In this document: piece by piece, positions 17,579 to 25,598 of the stretch | How positions within the stretch are numbered: the first letter of the stretch is position 1 | Layout: each line of letters starts with the position of its first letter | Assembly (NCBI GenBank): GCA_023251095.1 | Contig: JAHEZL010000018.1 | Location: 42,822 to 106,821, forward strand | Length of the DNA: 64,000 bases | From: Flavobacteriales bacterium | GTDB lineage: Bacteria; Bacteroidota; Bacteroidia; Flavobacteriales_C; GCA-002722245 | Reading direction: 5' to 3' | Translations under genes and position numbers: made by a program | Notes under the pieces: model-generated | Told to the model about the DNA's origin: nothing | Database searches by the model: none | The model's input: only the letters and a program-made list of their open reading frames with translations

Positions 17579-20557
17579 ATGAAAAACCTAGTACACTTTA
17601 AATCTGTTTTTGCTATCGCCTTACTTTATTCCTCTGCTCTTTTTGCTCAGGGATTTACTAGCGCTGAATACAAAAAGGCATTATGGATGACCACCCGCTA
17701 TTATGGCGGACAACGCTCAGGACAAAACAACTGGCTTATTTACAATCATTTACCCTCCGGAGTAAATTCAAGTTTAAAAGGACAATCCTTTATGGCCGAT
17801 GCTGACGGAGGCTATGATTTATCAGGCGGATGGCACGATTGCGGTGATCATGTTAAATTCGGACAAACTCAGTTTTATTCTGCTTACATGCTATTAAAAG
17901 GCTATGCAGAGTTCCCTGCAGGTTACGACGATTTATACTCAGCCAACTATGCCGGCTATAATTCAACAGGGAAATATACTTATGAAGAAACCGGTCACGA
18001 TCCCAACGGTATTCCTGATATTTTAGATGAAGTAAAACATGCTACCGATTATTTTATAAAATGTACCAAAGATGCTAGCACCTTTTATTTTCAGGTAGGT
18101 ATTGGTAGTGCCGATCACACACAGTGGGTTACTTCTGTTAAAATGCAAACCCTCGCATCAGGTTCGGGAGGAGATGCAAGAACAGCATATAAAAATCCTG
18201 CCGATGCATCTATGCCTTCTTTCTGCGGAGCAACGCTGGCATTGATGTCGAGAATGTACAGAAAATTTGATCCTGCCTATGCCGACCTTTGTTTGGTACA
18301 TGCACAATATGCTTACACGTACGCCAAAGCTCATCCGGGAACAGTTGGTTCTTCAGCCGGTAGTGAATATGGTGCTAACGACAACTGGAAAGATGATTAT
18401 GTGTGTTTACTGGCCGAGCTCTACTGGGCTACAGGTACCGCTCAATACAAAACAGATGCTTTGGTTTATACCATTGCCGCTTCTCCGGGGGCAGGCGGGG
18501 ATATTTATGGTAAAAACTACGGTTTTGATTATCAAAACAATGGAGATATCGCCATTTACAACCTGGCGGTGTTAGGGAAATCAGGCGCTTTAACTACGCT
18601 GGAAAGCATTATCAACACTCACTATTTTGGCAACAAACAAGCCGATGGTCAATTCAACGGCGGTAACACCGGCTGGGGACCACTTCGCTACAATGCCAAC
18701 ACTGCTTTTATTGTTGCTTTATGGCAAAAACTAAAAGGAACTTCAGGAACTCCTAACAAATACATATATGATAACATTGACTATATCTTAGGAAAAAACA
18801 CAGCGAGTCAATCTTTCATTGTTGGTTTCGGTTCTAAATGTCCGAGTCACCCTCATCACAGAAATTTTTATTTAAGAGACGACAATCCGACTGATGCCAA
18901 TAAACCATCGATGGTACCTCCCACCAAAAATTTACAATTCGGATCCATGGTCGGCGGAACAAGAACTCCGGGAACTTTTTCCGATAACGTTGTAAACTAT
19001 CAACATACCGAAGGCGGTATTGATTACAATGCTTGTTTGGTTGGAACACTGGCTTACATCAACTCTATTCTTGCTCCGGTAGACACCAATAAATTCTCTC
19101 CGCATAAGAGTCCGAATATGGGTTCAAGCCAATCTATTTGCGGAGTTTCAAACATTGTATTGAATTCAAATATCACTGCCGACGGTAAAAAAACATTTAC
19201 CTGGTACAAAGACAATGTACTTGTTCAGGCAGCTTCCACATCAGCTAGCACTTACACCATCACTGCTGCGGGAACTTACAAATGCGTATTGGATTCAGCA
19301 GGTAAATGGAATACTCAGGGAAGTGTTGTTATAACAGGAACTTTAGCCGCCGTAGACTTAGGCCCGGATCAAACTTTATGTAACCCCGCTTCCGTCACTT
19401 TAGATATTGGCGTTACAGGAAGTGGTGTTACTTATAGCTGGCAAAAATCTCTCGATGGTGGTGTTACTTTCACAAGTATCGTTGGAGCAAGTTCTAAAAC
19501 CTATACTGTTTATTCTGCCGGAACTTATAAAGGCATATGCAGCGCTTCGGGATGTACTTCTGTACAAGACGTAATTATCATCACTTCCTCTTTACCAACT
19601 GCCATCAATGATACTGCATGTGCTGCAGGAGAACAAGTGGATTTAGGTATTTCAGGTTCAGGCGGACCGTACGAATGGTACACCGCATCAACCAACGGAA
19701 CCAAGTTAGCTACCGGAACATCTTATTCACCAACCATTTCAGCAAACACTACTTATTATGTGCAGGATGCAGGCTCGGTTTCAGCAACAGCCGGACCGCC
19801 TTCTACAAGTAATGCTTTAGCAAATCCTGCCAACGCAGGTGTTGTGGGTATTCGTTTTACAGCTGCAAAAGCTTTCACCATCACACAATTGAAAGTATTG
19901 CCTTTCGTTTATAGCTGTAGCGGAACTAACGTATTCGTAACTTTCACCTTGAAACAAGGAAGCACAACCGTTGGAACTTATACTTCGGATAATGTGGTTT
20001 GTACAGGCGTTCAAAGTGCTGCGCCGTTCAACACCTTCTATACTTTAACTTTCTCTACCCCTATTGTTATTTCTGCTGCTGGTTCTTATGAATTGACACC
20101 TAGCGCAGGAAATGCTTTGGTGTGGTTCGATAGTGGCGCTAATTTCAGCACAATGGATGCTTCGGGAGTGATGGATATTACTGATGATACCCGTGATGAC
20201 AAAGCGGCTTCTTTCCCTGCAATTTTTGATATTAAAGTACAAGGAGGTTCAACCTGCGCACGCACACCGGTAATGGCGGTGATTGATGCGAACAACGCAA
20301 ATTGTTTATCAACAGGAGTTCAATCTCTTTCAAAAGAACAGATCGCTCTTTATCCAAATCCGTCTAATTCAACTTTTAATATTCAGTCGTCAGTAGCTGC
20401 AAATGTTAAAGTGATCGACAATTTAGGAAGAGTAATGACGGAGTTCAATCTCAATGGCAACAAAAGCTTTGGAGAGGAATTGTCGGCCGGAATTTATCAT
20501 GTGATTGTGTACAATGAAAATGGAATTGTGCAAACACTGAATGTCGTGAAGCAATAA
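17579..20557 (+). CDS. secreted modular GH9 cellulase with Ig-like modules and type A T9SS sorting domain
   Basis: 992-residue paralogue of the preceding gene. Signal peptide to about residue 24 (LFAQ). The GH9 domain at 25-505 has Asp87/Asp90 in GGWHDCGDHVKF and Glu478 in TEGGIDYNAC. Then come two Ig-like modules (about 515-600 and 600-680) and a third Ig_7-like module starting at TACAAGEQVDLGISGSGG. That third module is interrupted after TTYYVQDAGS by about 165 residues of another beta-rich domain before it resumes at TCARTPVMAVID. The sorting domain occupies about 915-992 and is nearly the same as in the first GH9. The extra modules may bind substrate or act as spacers. It ends in a strong terminator. 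Confidence 0.93.
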   Translation: MKNLVHFKSVFAIALLYSSALFAQGFTSAEYKKALWMTTRYYGGQRSGQNNWLIYNHLPSGVNSSLKGQSFMADADGGYDLSGGWHDCGDHVKFGQTQFYSAYMLLKGYAEFPAGYDDLYSANYAGYNSTGKYTYEETGHDPNGIPDILDEVKHATDYFIKCTKDASTFYFQVGIGSADHTQWVTSVKMQTLASGSGGDARTAYKNPADASMPSFCGATLALMSRMYRKFDPAYADLCLVHAQYAYTYAKAHPGTVGSSAGSEYGANDNWKDDYVCLLAELYWATGTAQYKTDALVYTIAASPGAGGDIYGKNYGFDYQNNGDIAIYNLAVLGKSGALTTLESIINTHYFGNKQADGQFNGGNTGWGPLRYNANTAFIVALWQKLKGTSGTPNKYIYDNIDYILGKNTASQSFIVGFGSKCPSHPHHRNFYLRDDNPTDANKPSMVPPTKNLQFGSMVGGTRTPGTFSDNVVNYQHTEGGIDYNACLVGTLAYINSILAPVDTNKFSPHKSPNMGSSQSICGVSNIVLNSNITADGKKTFTWYKDNVLVQAASTSASTYTITAAGTYKCVLDSAGKWNTQGSVVITGTLAAVDLGPDQTLCNPASVTLDIGVTGSGVTYSWQKSLDGGVTFTSIVGASSKTYTVYSAGTYKGICSASGCTSVQDVIIITSSLPTAINDTACAAGEQVDLGISGSGGPYEWYTASTNGTKLATGTSYSPTISANTTYYVQDAGSVSATAGPPSTSNALANPANAGVVGIRFTAAKAFTITQLKVLPFVYSCSGTNVFVTFTLKQGSTTVGTYTSDNVVCTGVQSAAPFNTFYTLTFSTPIVISAAGSYELTPSAGNALVWFDSGANFSTMDASGVMDITDDTRDDKAASFPAIFDIKVQGGSTCARTPVMAVIDANNANCLSTGVQSLSKEQIALYPNPSNSTFNIQSSVAANVKVIDNLGRVMTEFNLNGNKSFGEELSAGIYHVIVYNENGIVQTLNVVKQ

Positions 20558-20576
20558 AACATAGAATTGGATAAAT

Positions 20577-20608
20577 AAAAAAGCACTGGCTCTCGTCAGT
20601 GCTTTTTT
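20577..20608 (+). terminator. intrinsic terminator after the GH9 pair
   Basis: Perfect 12-bp arms AAAAAAGCACTG / CAGTGCTTTTTT around an 8-nt loop, 19 bp after the second GH9 stop. The A- and T-rich ends allow it to work in both directions. Confidence 0.9.
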
Positions 20609-20612
20609 ATTT

Positions 20613-20790
20613 ACGCTTCACCAAGTTTAGCGAAGCGTAACTTGGTGATTTCACAAATGAACGTAGAAGCTTTCAGCTTCTTTCCTCGAAGAGGAACATG
20701 CATTAAATATGTTTTTCCTGCGGAAAAAGGAAGTTGAAAACTTCCAAGCAGACTCGTTATTTCGCAAAGTTACGCTGCGCTAAACTTCGC
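20613..20790. repeat. complex inverted-repeat cluster
   Basis: At 20619-20647 arms CACCAAGTT / AACTTGGTG are perfect over 9 bp. Interlocked with them, ACGCTTC (20613-20619) pairs with GAAGCGT (20632-20638), so the two stems are mutually exclusive or form a pseudoknot. A diverged copy in inverse orientation lies at about 20763-20790, and smaller hairpins (GAAGCTTTCAGCTTC, CTTTTTCC/GGAAAAAG-type) lie between. No protein is encoded. It looks like a degenerate mobile or REP-like repeat in the gap between a terminated plus-strand operon and the end of a minus-strand one. Confidence 0.5.
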
Positions 20791-20851
20791 GAGGCGGTGC
20801 TTTTTTTTGTTTTCGCCCTCCGTTACACCATATTTAACGAGGCGGAGTTTA

Positions 20852-21205
20852 TCACGACATTAAACCAGCTCCACCGACATTGTGAATCAAAACACATACA
20901 AATGTCCAAAAAAGTACATGTGCAAAAGTTATCATAATGAGGACACTCCTATTTCTATATGGTTCCATCAACAGCGAAGCTCCTGCTAAAATCCAAATAA
21001 CAATTAATGAAATCACTAAAACATTAAAACGAAGTGCTATTTTTTCATTGAGAAAATAATAAAGATCATTCTTGTTTGAAATAGGAATTCTATCATCGTT
21101 GTATAAAATATTTTTTAAAAACTTATTCCAAAACTTTAGATTCAGAATAGAAACTAATCCAATTGAGATATTTAGAACCAGGAAATTTATTACCGGATTT
21201 TTCAT
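20852..21205 (-). CDS. small membrane protein of unknown function
   Basis: 117 residues with three hydrophobic segments (residues about 4-22, 60-80 and 87-112), the middle of the chain being polar and lysine/asparagine-rich. No family was recognised. Support comes from its position: the ATG at 21205 is 2 bp after the DUF2797 stop, in the same orientation and tightly spaced, as in an operon. The 3' part enters the repeat-rich region, so the exact C-terminus may be recent. Confidence 0.6.
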   Translation of the reverse strand: MKNPVINFLVLNISIGLVSILNLKFWNKFLKNILYNDDRIPISNKNDLYYFLNEKIALRFNVLVISLIVIWILAGASLLMEPYRNRSVLIMITFAHVLFWTFVCVLIHNVGGAGLMS

Positions 21206-21207
21206 AT

Positions 21208-22053
21208 TTAAAACAACACTCCCTGAATCACTTCCTCCGCAAACTTCTCATCCAACACTTCAAAGGAAATGATATAACCGGTGTGTTTGCGCAGATTGAT
21301 CACATTGTTATTGGCAAACATTAGATATTGTCCACGAATACCAATAAGTTTCCCCTCCACCATTGTTTCTTTATCAAAGCCAACGCTCTTTACTTTTTCA
21401 GGATAATTTTCAACGGGATATTTAATTTCAGTGATCGTATCATCAGGATCAGCGTAAGCTTTTAAAGCATCAGGCAATTTATCAATCAGGCTTTTTTTGA
21501 GTTCCACTAAATCCACTTCTTCTCCCCTTTCATCCTTGAGCATTCTGGTCCAATTGGTTTTATCAGAAATGTATTTTTTCAATTCAATTTCAATGAGTCC
21601 GGCCAGCTGACGATAGGGAACATTCGCGAGTTTTATTGTTTTGCGTGCTCCCTGATCAATCCAGCGGCTATAGGTATTACTTGAACGCGTCACACCTACT
21701 TTCACATCATTGGTTTGCGCCAGATATACACAATGCGGAACATTGTGGTTTTCTTCTTCCCACTTTGGATCTCTGCCTTGATGTTCATGTGCCATGCACA
21801 ATTCCGGACGAACGATGCACTCCGAATTTCGTGGAGAATTTAAAAAACAGGGATAGCAAAATCCTTGTCCGAAACTCTTATTGGTCTTCTTATCACAGGC
21901 AATACAACGAATTTCACTGCTGAAAGTGAGTCGGATATTTCTTCCTATAAAATTATTGACACAGATTTTCGATTCCCCGTAATCCAAAAAATACTTCACC
22001 GGAGACTGAAGCTCAACGGGCATTTTCTCCAATTTACCTTGCCAAACTATCAT
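21208..22053 (-). CDS. DUF2797 family protein
   Basis: 281-residue protein with a zinc-ribbon-like N-terminal part (CIACDKKTNKSFGQGFCYPCF, then SECIVRPELCMAH) and a middle segment VYLAQTNDVKVGVTRSSNTYSRWIDQGA that recalls a GIY-YIG-type nuclease fold. These are the marks of DUF2797, whose function is not established. The C-terminal third is beta-rich. Its start overlaps the DUF493 gene's stop by 4 bp, and the small membrane protein follows 2 bp later. Confidence 0.8.
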   Translation of the reverse strand: MIVWQGKLEKMPVELQSPVKYFLDYGESKICVNNFIGRNIRLTFSSEIRCIACDKKTNKSFGQGFCYPCFLNSPRNSECIVRPELCMAHEHQGRDPKWEEENHNVPHCVYLAQTNDVKVGVTRSSNTYSRWIDQGARKTIKLANVPYRQLAGLIEIELKKYISDKTNWTRMLKDERGEEVDLVELKKSLIDKLPDALKAYADPDDTITEIKYPVENYPEKVKSVGFDKETMVEGKLIGIRGQYLMFANNNVINLRKHTGYIISFEVLDEKFAEEVIQGVLF

Positions 22054-22313
22054 AATGCAACTATACCTTCTATGTGAGCAACCGATTTGTATTTTTCAAT
22101 CACATCATCCGGCGACAATACGATCATGGTGATGGTGATGCTTTTGTATTTCCCAGTGCTGGATAATCTTTCCTGCAATACTCCCGCTTCAAACAGGGGT
22201 TTTACTTCCTCCACCTTTCCGTGAGGAACAATGAACTTAAACATATACTTTAAAGGGAATTCAAACTCCGTTTCAAGCTGTTTTTTCAGATATGCATAAT
22301 TATCGTCGGACAT
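22050..22313 (-). CDS. DUF493 (YbeD-like) family protein
   Basis: 87-residue ACT-like ferredoxin-fold protein. The FPLKYMFKFIVPHGKVEEVKPLF opening and the SSTGKYKSITITMIVLSPDDVIEKYKSVAHIEGIVAL end match the DUF493 pattern (FP..Y.FK...P......SS.GKY.S.T......S......Y.......G....L). Family function is uncertain, possibly regulatory. It overlaps the DUF2797 gene by 4 bp and follows the epimerase-like gene by 16 bp. Confidence 0.85.
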   Translation of the reverse strand: MSDDNYAYLKKQLETEFEFPLKYMFKFIVPHGKVEEVKPLFEAGVLQERLSSTGKYKSITITMIVLSPDDVIEKYKSVAHIEGIVAL

Positions 22314-22329
22314 TCTTCAAATATAACGA

Positions 22330-23202
22330 TTAGATGCCCTCAATGCTATAGCTGCAGGCATATTCCTTTTGAGCTTCGAGCCCAACGTTACCAAATCTGT
22401 CTTTCAGCTCACCTGTATAACCAATACTGTCGCATACCCCATGCCATGGCTCCAAACAAACGAAGGGTGCTCCAACAGGTGCCCAAATGCCTAAATGAGG
22501 AAATCCTTTGTGTGAAAACTTTAAGGATTTAGAAGATATTTTTGATTTTATGGCCAGTTCCTTCGATTTTAAATTAAGGAAAATCAAGGCATCGTGTTTA
22601 AAAATATCTTTCGTCAGTTGAATGCTTTTGCCGTTGATATAATCCTTTACAATATTGCCATTTCTATAACCATCCATATTAATCAATACTTTATCGTCTT
22701 TTTCCATGGAAGAAAATTCTATAAAACAGTTTTCTAAAACATCGTCCTTTTCAATCGGACAGTTGAAAGCAGGATGACCGCCAATGGAAAAGTACATTTT
22801 CTCAGCCCCCTTATTCTTAATGATGAAATTTGTGATGAGTACACTTCCCTTTAGTTCATATCTAACCACCAATTCAAAATCGAAAGGAAAAGACTGTTTT
22901 GTTTGTTCATCAGCGCGTAAAGAAAACTCAATAGACTCAGCCTGTTGATTGCGCATTTCAAATTCCATATCGCGACCAAAACCATGTTTTACCATCGGGT
23001 AACTTTTGCCCCCCACTTTTATTGTGTCGTTGAATACTTTTCCTATTACCGGAAATAAAATGGGTGCATGTTTGCCCCAAAATTTAGGGTCGGCCTGCCA
23101 CACATATTCGGTATTTAAATTTTTATTGAAATAAGAGGAAAGCTCCGCTCCTTTTGACTTTACAGAGACTTTAATCAACTCGTTTTCGATAGAATAATTC
23201 AT
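22330..23202 (-). CDS. aldose 1-epimerase family protein, LacX-like
   Basis: 290-residue galactose-mutarotase-fold protein expected to interconvert sugar anomers. The fold marks are KGAELSSYFNK near the N-terminus, ILFPVIGKV, MVKHGFGRDMEF with the catalytic-type His, the IGGHPAFNCP motif with the second His, and the GAPFVCLEPWHGVCD segment with the catalytic-type Glu. This pattern belongs to the LacX/YeaD-related subgroup rather than GalM. There is no signal peptide, so it is cytoplasmic. It is the first gene of a four-gene minus-strand run. Confidence 0.85.
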   Translation of the reverse strand: MNYSIENELIKVSVKSKGAELSSYFNKNLNTEYVWQADPKFWGKHAPILFPVIGKVFNDTIKVGGKSYPMVKHGFGRDMEFEMRNQQAESIEFSLRADEQTKQSFPFDFELVVRYELKGSVLITNFIIKNKGAEKMYFSIGGHPAFNCPIEKDDVLENCFIEFSSMEKDDKVLINMDGYRNGNIVKDYINGKSIQLTKDIFKHDALIFLNLKSKELAIKSKISSKSLKFSHKGFPHLGIWAPVGAPFVCLEPWHGVCDSIGYTGELKDRFGNVGLEAQKEYACSYSIEGI

Positions 23203-23370
23203 TGTTGTGCTATTTTAAAAGCGGGAAATTAACAAATCGTTAGGAATTATTTCTTTTAGCACAGGCAACGGTATGGATTTTTACGTGTCTTAGTTGTATA
23301 AACACATTGGATACCCGGCCACAAAAAAACGCTGTTCACAGTTAAGCACTGGAGGCTAGGTCCAAAAAAC

Positions 23371-23403
23371 AAAAAACATCCGCATAACCCACGGATGTTT
23401 TTT
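23371..23403 (-). terminator. intrinsic terminator of the PP-loop ATPase operon
   Basis: Perfect 12-bp arms AAAAAACATCCG / CGGATGTTTTTT around a 9-nt loop. It starts 7 bp after the stop of the minus-strand gene at 23410 and could stop transcription in either direction. Confidence 0.9.
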
Positions 23404-23409
23404 TTTATT

Positions 23410-24126
23410 TTAATCCTTTACCAGCAAATCGCAAAACCAAAACCCCTTTGTCTTTGATTCCGGAACAGCGCAAACATCATCGGTTTTAACGACAAGAGGT
23501 TTGTAAACTTTCTCGCCGACACTGAACTTTATTTCGTTTTTATATATCGGTCCGGAATAACAAAAAGTATGAAACTCCCCATTTTCACCACAAGGATCAA
23601 CGGCTTCAGGCAATTCATTTACAAAAGCAGCATCAATTTCTCTACCTACCCATTGCTCATTCAAATGTTCATCATTGATACAGCAGGTAATGGTTTTAAA
23701 TCCTTTGGCAATAAAATCAGAGATCAGTTCTTTGGTGTTTATTTTCCAGAGAGGGAAAACGCCTGTCATTCCTACTTTTGCGAGATTGTTTTCACGATAC
23801 ACCCTCAAATCTTCCAGAAAAATATCACCGAAAATCACATGTTCAATTCCTTCTGCTTTGGCTTTTAATAAAACAGCTTCCATTTGCTTTTCATACTCCT
23901 CGTTGGTGCCTTGAGAAACACAAACTTTAAGCAAAGGAATCCCTAATTCGGCGACTTGCTTTTCCAGCAAATCTTCCCTAACGCCATGCATGGAAATTCT
24001 GTTGAATTGCGCTGAAATAGTGGTGAGTAAATAACAAACGTCGTATTCTCCTTCCTGAAAAATTTTGTGCAAACAATACGATGAATCTTTACCGCCGCTC
24101 CAGCAAAATATGGCTTTCTTCTTCAT
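23410..24126 (-). CDS. diphthine--ammonia ligase-type PP-loop ATPase
   Basis: 238-residue adenine-nucleotide alpha-hydrolase with the PP-loop SGGKDS at residues 10-15. Other marks are the SMHGVREDLLEKQVAELGIPL segment, GDIFLEDLRVYRENNLAKVGMTGVFPLW and the DPCGENGEFHTFCYSGPIY stretch, all typical of the Dph6/MJ0570 group. In archaea and eukaryotes the group amidates diphthine on EF2. Bacteria lack diphthamide, so the bacterial substrate is unknown. Its ATG shares one base with the stop of the preceding lipoprotein gene, and a strong terminator follows. Confidence 0.85.
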   Translation of the reverse strand: MKKKAIFCWSGGKDSSYCLHKIFQEGEYDVCYLLTTISAQFNRISMHGVREDLLEKQVAELGIPLLKVCVSQGTNEEYEKQMEAVLLKAKAEGIEHVIFGDIFLEDLRVYRENNLAKVGMTGVFPLWKINTKELISDFIAKGFKTITCCINDEHLNEQWVGREIDAAFVNELPEAVDPCGENGEFHTFCYSGPIYKNEIKFSVGEKVYKPLVVKTDDVCAVPESKTKGFWFCDLLVKD

Positions 24127-25157
24127 TAAGGTTTAAAATAAAAGTCGCTTGAAATGATTCCCGATTTAAACGATGATAATGCAGTACCATTGGATTGGTA
24201 CCTGTAAACAGTAGATTTCTGCACATAATCCATAGCATCGGCAACATAAATAACTCCCGATAAAGGATCAATTCCCAATCCGTAAAACTTTTTATTTCCT
24301 TCTTCTATTAACGACTGGGCGGGCAAATCAGCAGAACTGATTGACATCACACAAACACCATTATTGATGTAATACAAAGTGTCTTTCGATCCGTTTATTT
24401 TTAAACGCCACGGACTCCCCGATGAAAACGTGAAGGATTGCTCCACTTGTAAAGAAGTAGGATTAATTCGGTACAAACCGGCCGATTTTTTTAAATTATC
24501 ATCGCCATTGCACAACACCCACAACTTTCCGTTTTTATCTTCTTTAATAGAATTGGAGCCATATCCAACCGAAATACTATCGCTGATTACATCACTTGTT
24601 GTGTTAATGACATACACCTTATCTCTTTGTTTATTGCAAACAAAAACTTTACCACCGGATACCAACATTTCCTCTGTCCAACCGGTACAGGGAATACTTC
24701 CCGTCACTGCATTAGCTGCCAAATCAATGATAGAAATTGTGTTAGACAACAAATCGCTTACATATCCTTTGGTAGTGCTTATCGGAACAAAATAGCGTGG
24801 AGAAGTGAGACCTGTAACGGTTCCCTGCGAAATAAAAGTTTTAGAATCGGCCACTTCAATCTTTCCTGAATTATTGACAACGATGTAAACTTTGTCGTTG
24901 TGTATGCACATGGATTGTGCTACATCACCCAATGATTTATTGTTGGCGGGTTTGAATAAATCTTCCTGTACTGCATTGTCTGCAATATTGTAATAGCTTA
25001 CCGACGCATTGCCAAATTGGAAATTGCCTTCATTAACAATATAAACACCTGCTGAAGTTAAATCTACTTTTGTGTTATCAACAGGAGGCTTGTCTTTTAT
25101 GCAAGAGCTCAAAAACAAAACACAGCCGATAATACCTGTAAAATGAAAAGACTTCAT
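24126..25157 (-). CDS. YncE-like beta-propeller lipoprotein
   Basis: 343 residues. The N-terminus is a lipoprotein signal with lipobox LSSC (Cys19). The rest is a series of about 45-residue beta-propeller blades with YncE/DUF5074-like motifs (VYIVNEGNFQFGNASVSYYN, VYIVVNNSGKIEVAD, VYVINTTSD, LYRINPTS, IYVADAMDYVQKSTVYRY). In Bacteroidota such lipoproteins often accompany TonB-dependent receptors for cobalamin or metals, but no receptor is present here. The ligand is unknown. It shares one base with the PP-loop ATPase gene downstream. Confidence 0.8.
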   Translation of the reverse strand: MKSFHFTGIIGCVLFLSSCIKDKPPVDNTKVDLTSAGVYIVNEGNFQFGNASVSYYNIADNAVQEDLFKPANNKSLGDVAQSMCIHNDKVYIVVNNSGKIEVADSKTFISQGTVTGLTSPRYFVPISTTKGYVSDLLSNTISIIDLAANAVTGSIPCTGWTEEMLVSGGKVFVCNKQRDKVYVINTTSDVISDSISVGYGSNSIKEDKNGKLWVLCNGDDNLKKSAGLYRINPTSLQVEQSFTFSSGSPWRLKINGSKDTLYYINNGVCVMSISSADLPAQSLIEEGNKKFYGLGIDPLSGVIYVADAMDYVQKSTVYRYQSNGTALSSFKSGIISSDFYFKP

Positions 25158-25188
25158 TTTTTAAAGGTAGATAAAAAACGAATTTTAT

Positions 25189-25317
25189 CTATTGAAATGT
25201 TGTGCAATCGGTAATCACTCGTTTGGCTTTTTTGCCATAATCGGAATTCTTTGAAGCACTGCAAGATGTAGCAAGAACTAACAAAAACGACACTGAAATC
25301 AACAATAAACTTTTCAT
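25189..25317 (-). CDS. 42-residue predicted lipoprotein
   Basis: A short reading frame with ATG at 25317 and TAG at 25189. It encodes a lysine start, a strong hydrophobic core (LLLISVSFLLVLA) and a lipobox ATSC with Cys19, followed by a 23-residue polar, lysine-rich tail ending in CTTFQ. It lies 31 bp before the YncE-like lipoprotein gene in the same orientation. The signal is convincing for so short a frame; the mature peptide resembles no family I know. It could be an entericidin-like or stress lipoprotein, but that is a guess. Confidence 0.55.
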   Translation of the reverse strand: MKSLLLISVSFLLVLATSCSASKNSDYGKKAKRVITDCTTFQ

Positions 25318-25598
25318 ACTAAGGGGTTAATTAAAATCATTTACTTACTAAATACCATACCAATTGCAACAATTAATATGGAAACAATTAATAAAACGCA
25401 CCGGTACCAGAAAGTAAATAGCACTAAGAACTAGAGTAAAACACTTAGACTAATTCAAAGTTACACAAGATTAAAAAATCTTTTAGTCTTATCCAATGAG
25501 AAAACGCATGGCAAAAACTGTGTAAACGTTTTCTTGTGTTAGTTACAGGACGATAGAAATCTCATTCTGTTTTTAGAAAATGACCAAAAAGTCATAGA
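25318..25598. other. intergenic region with one -7-like element
   Basis: 281 bp of AT-rich DNA between the small lipoprotein and the PorP-OmpA gene. On the minus strand TAACTTTG (25456-25463) matches TAnnTTTG and could start transcription of the two lipoprotein genes and the ATPase, with a long leader of about 130 nt. A weak stem ATGAC/GTCAT just after the PorP-OmpA stop (near 25579-25595) may help to end that transcript. Nothing else is recognised. Confidence 0.35.

Noticed and set aside
20734..20937. 67-residue plus-strand frame
   Set aside because: It lies inside the inverted-repeat cluster and runs into the 3' end of the minus-strand membrane-protein gene; composition reflects repeats.
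23203..23370. Possible tRNA or small RNA gene between the epimerase-like and ATPase genes
   Set aside because: No cloverleaf-type pairing or conserved TTCGA-like arm was seen; only the terminator at 23371-23403 is supported.
25318..25598. Cobalamin riboswitch upstream of the YncE-like lipoprotein
   Set aside because: Such propeller lipoproteins often sit with B12 uptake genes, but I could not find a B12-box-like motif and no TonB receptor is present.
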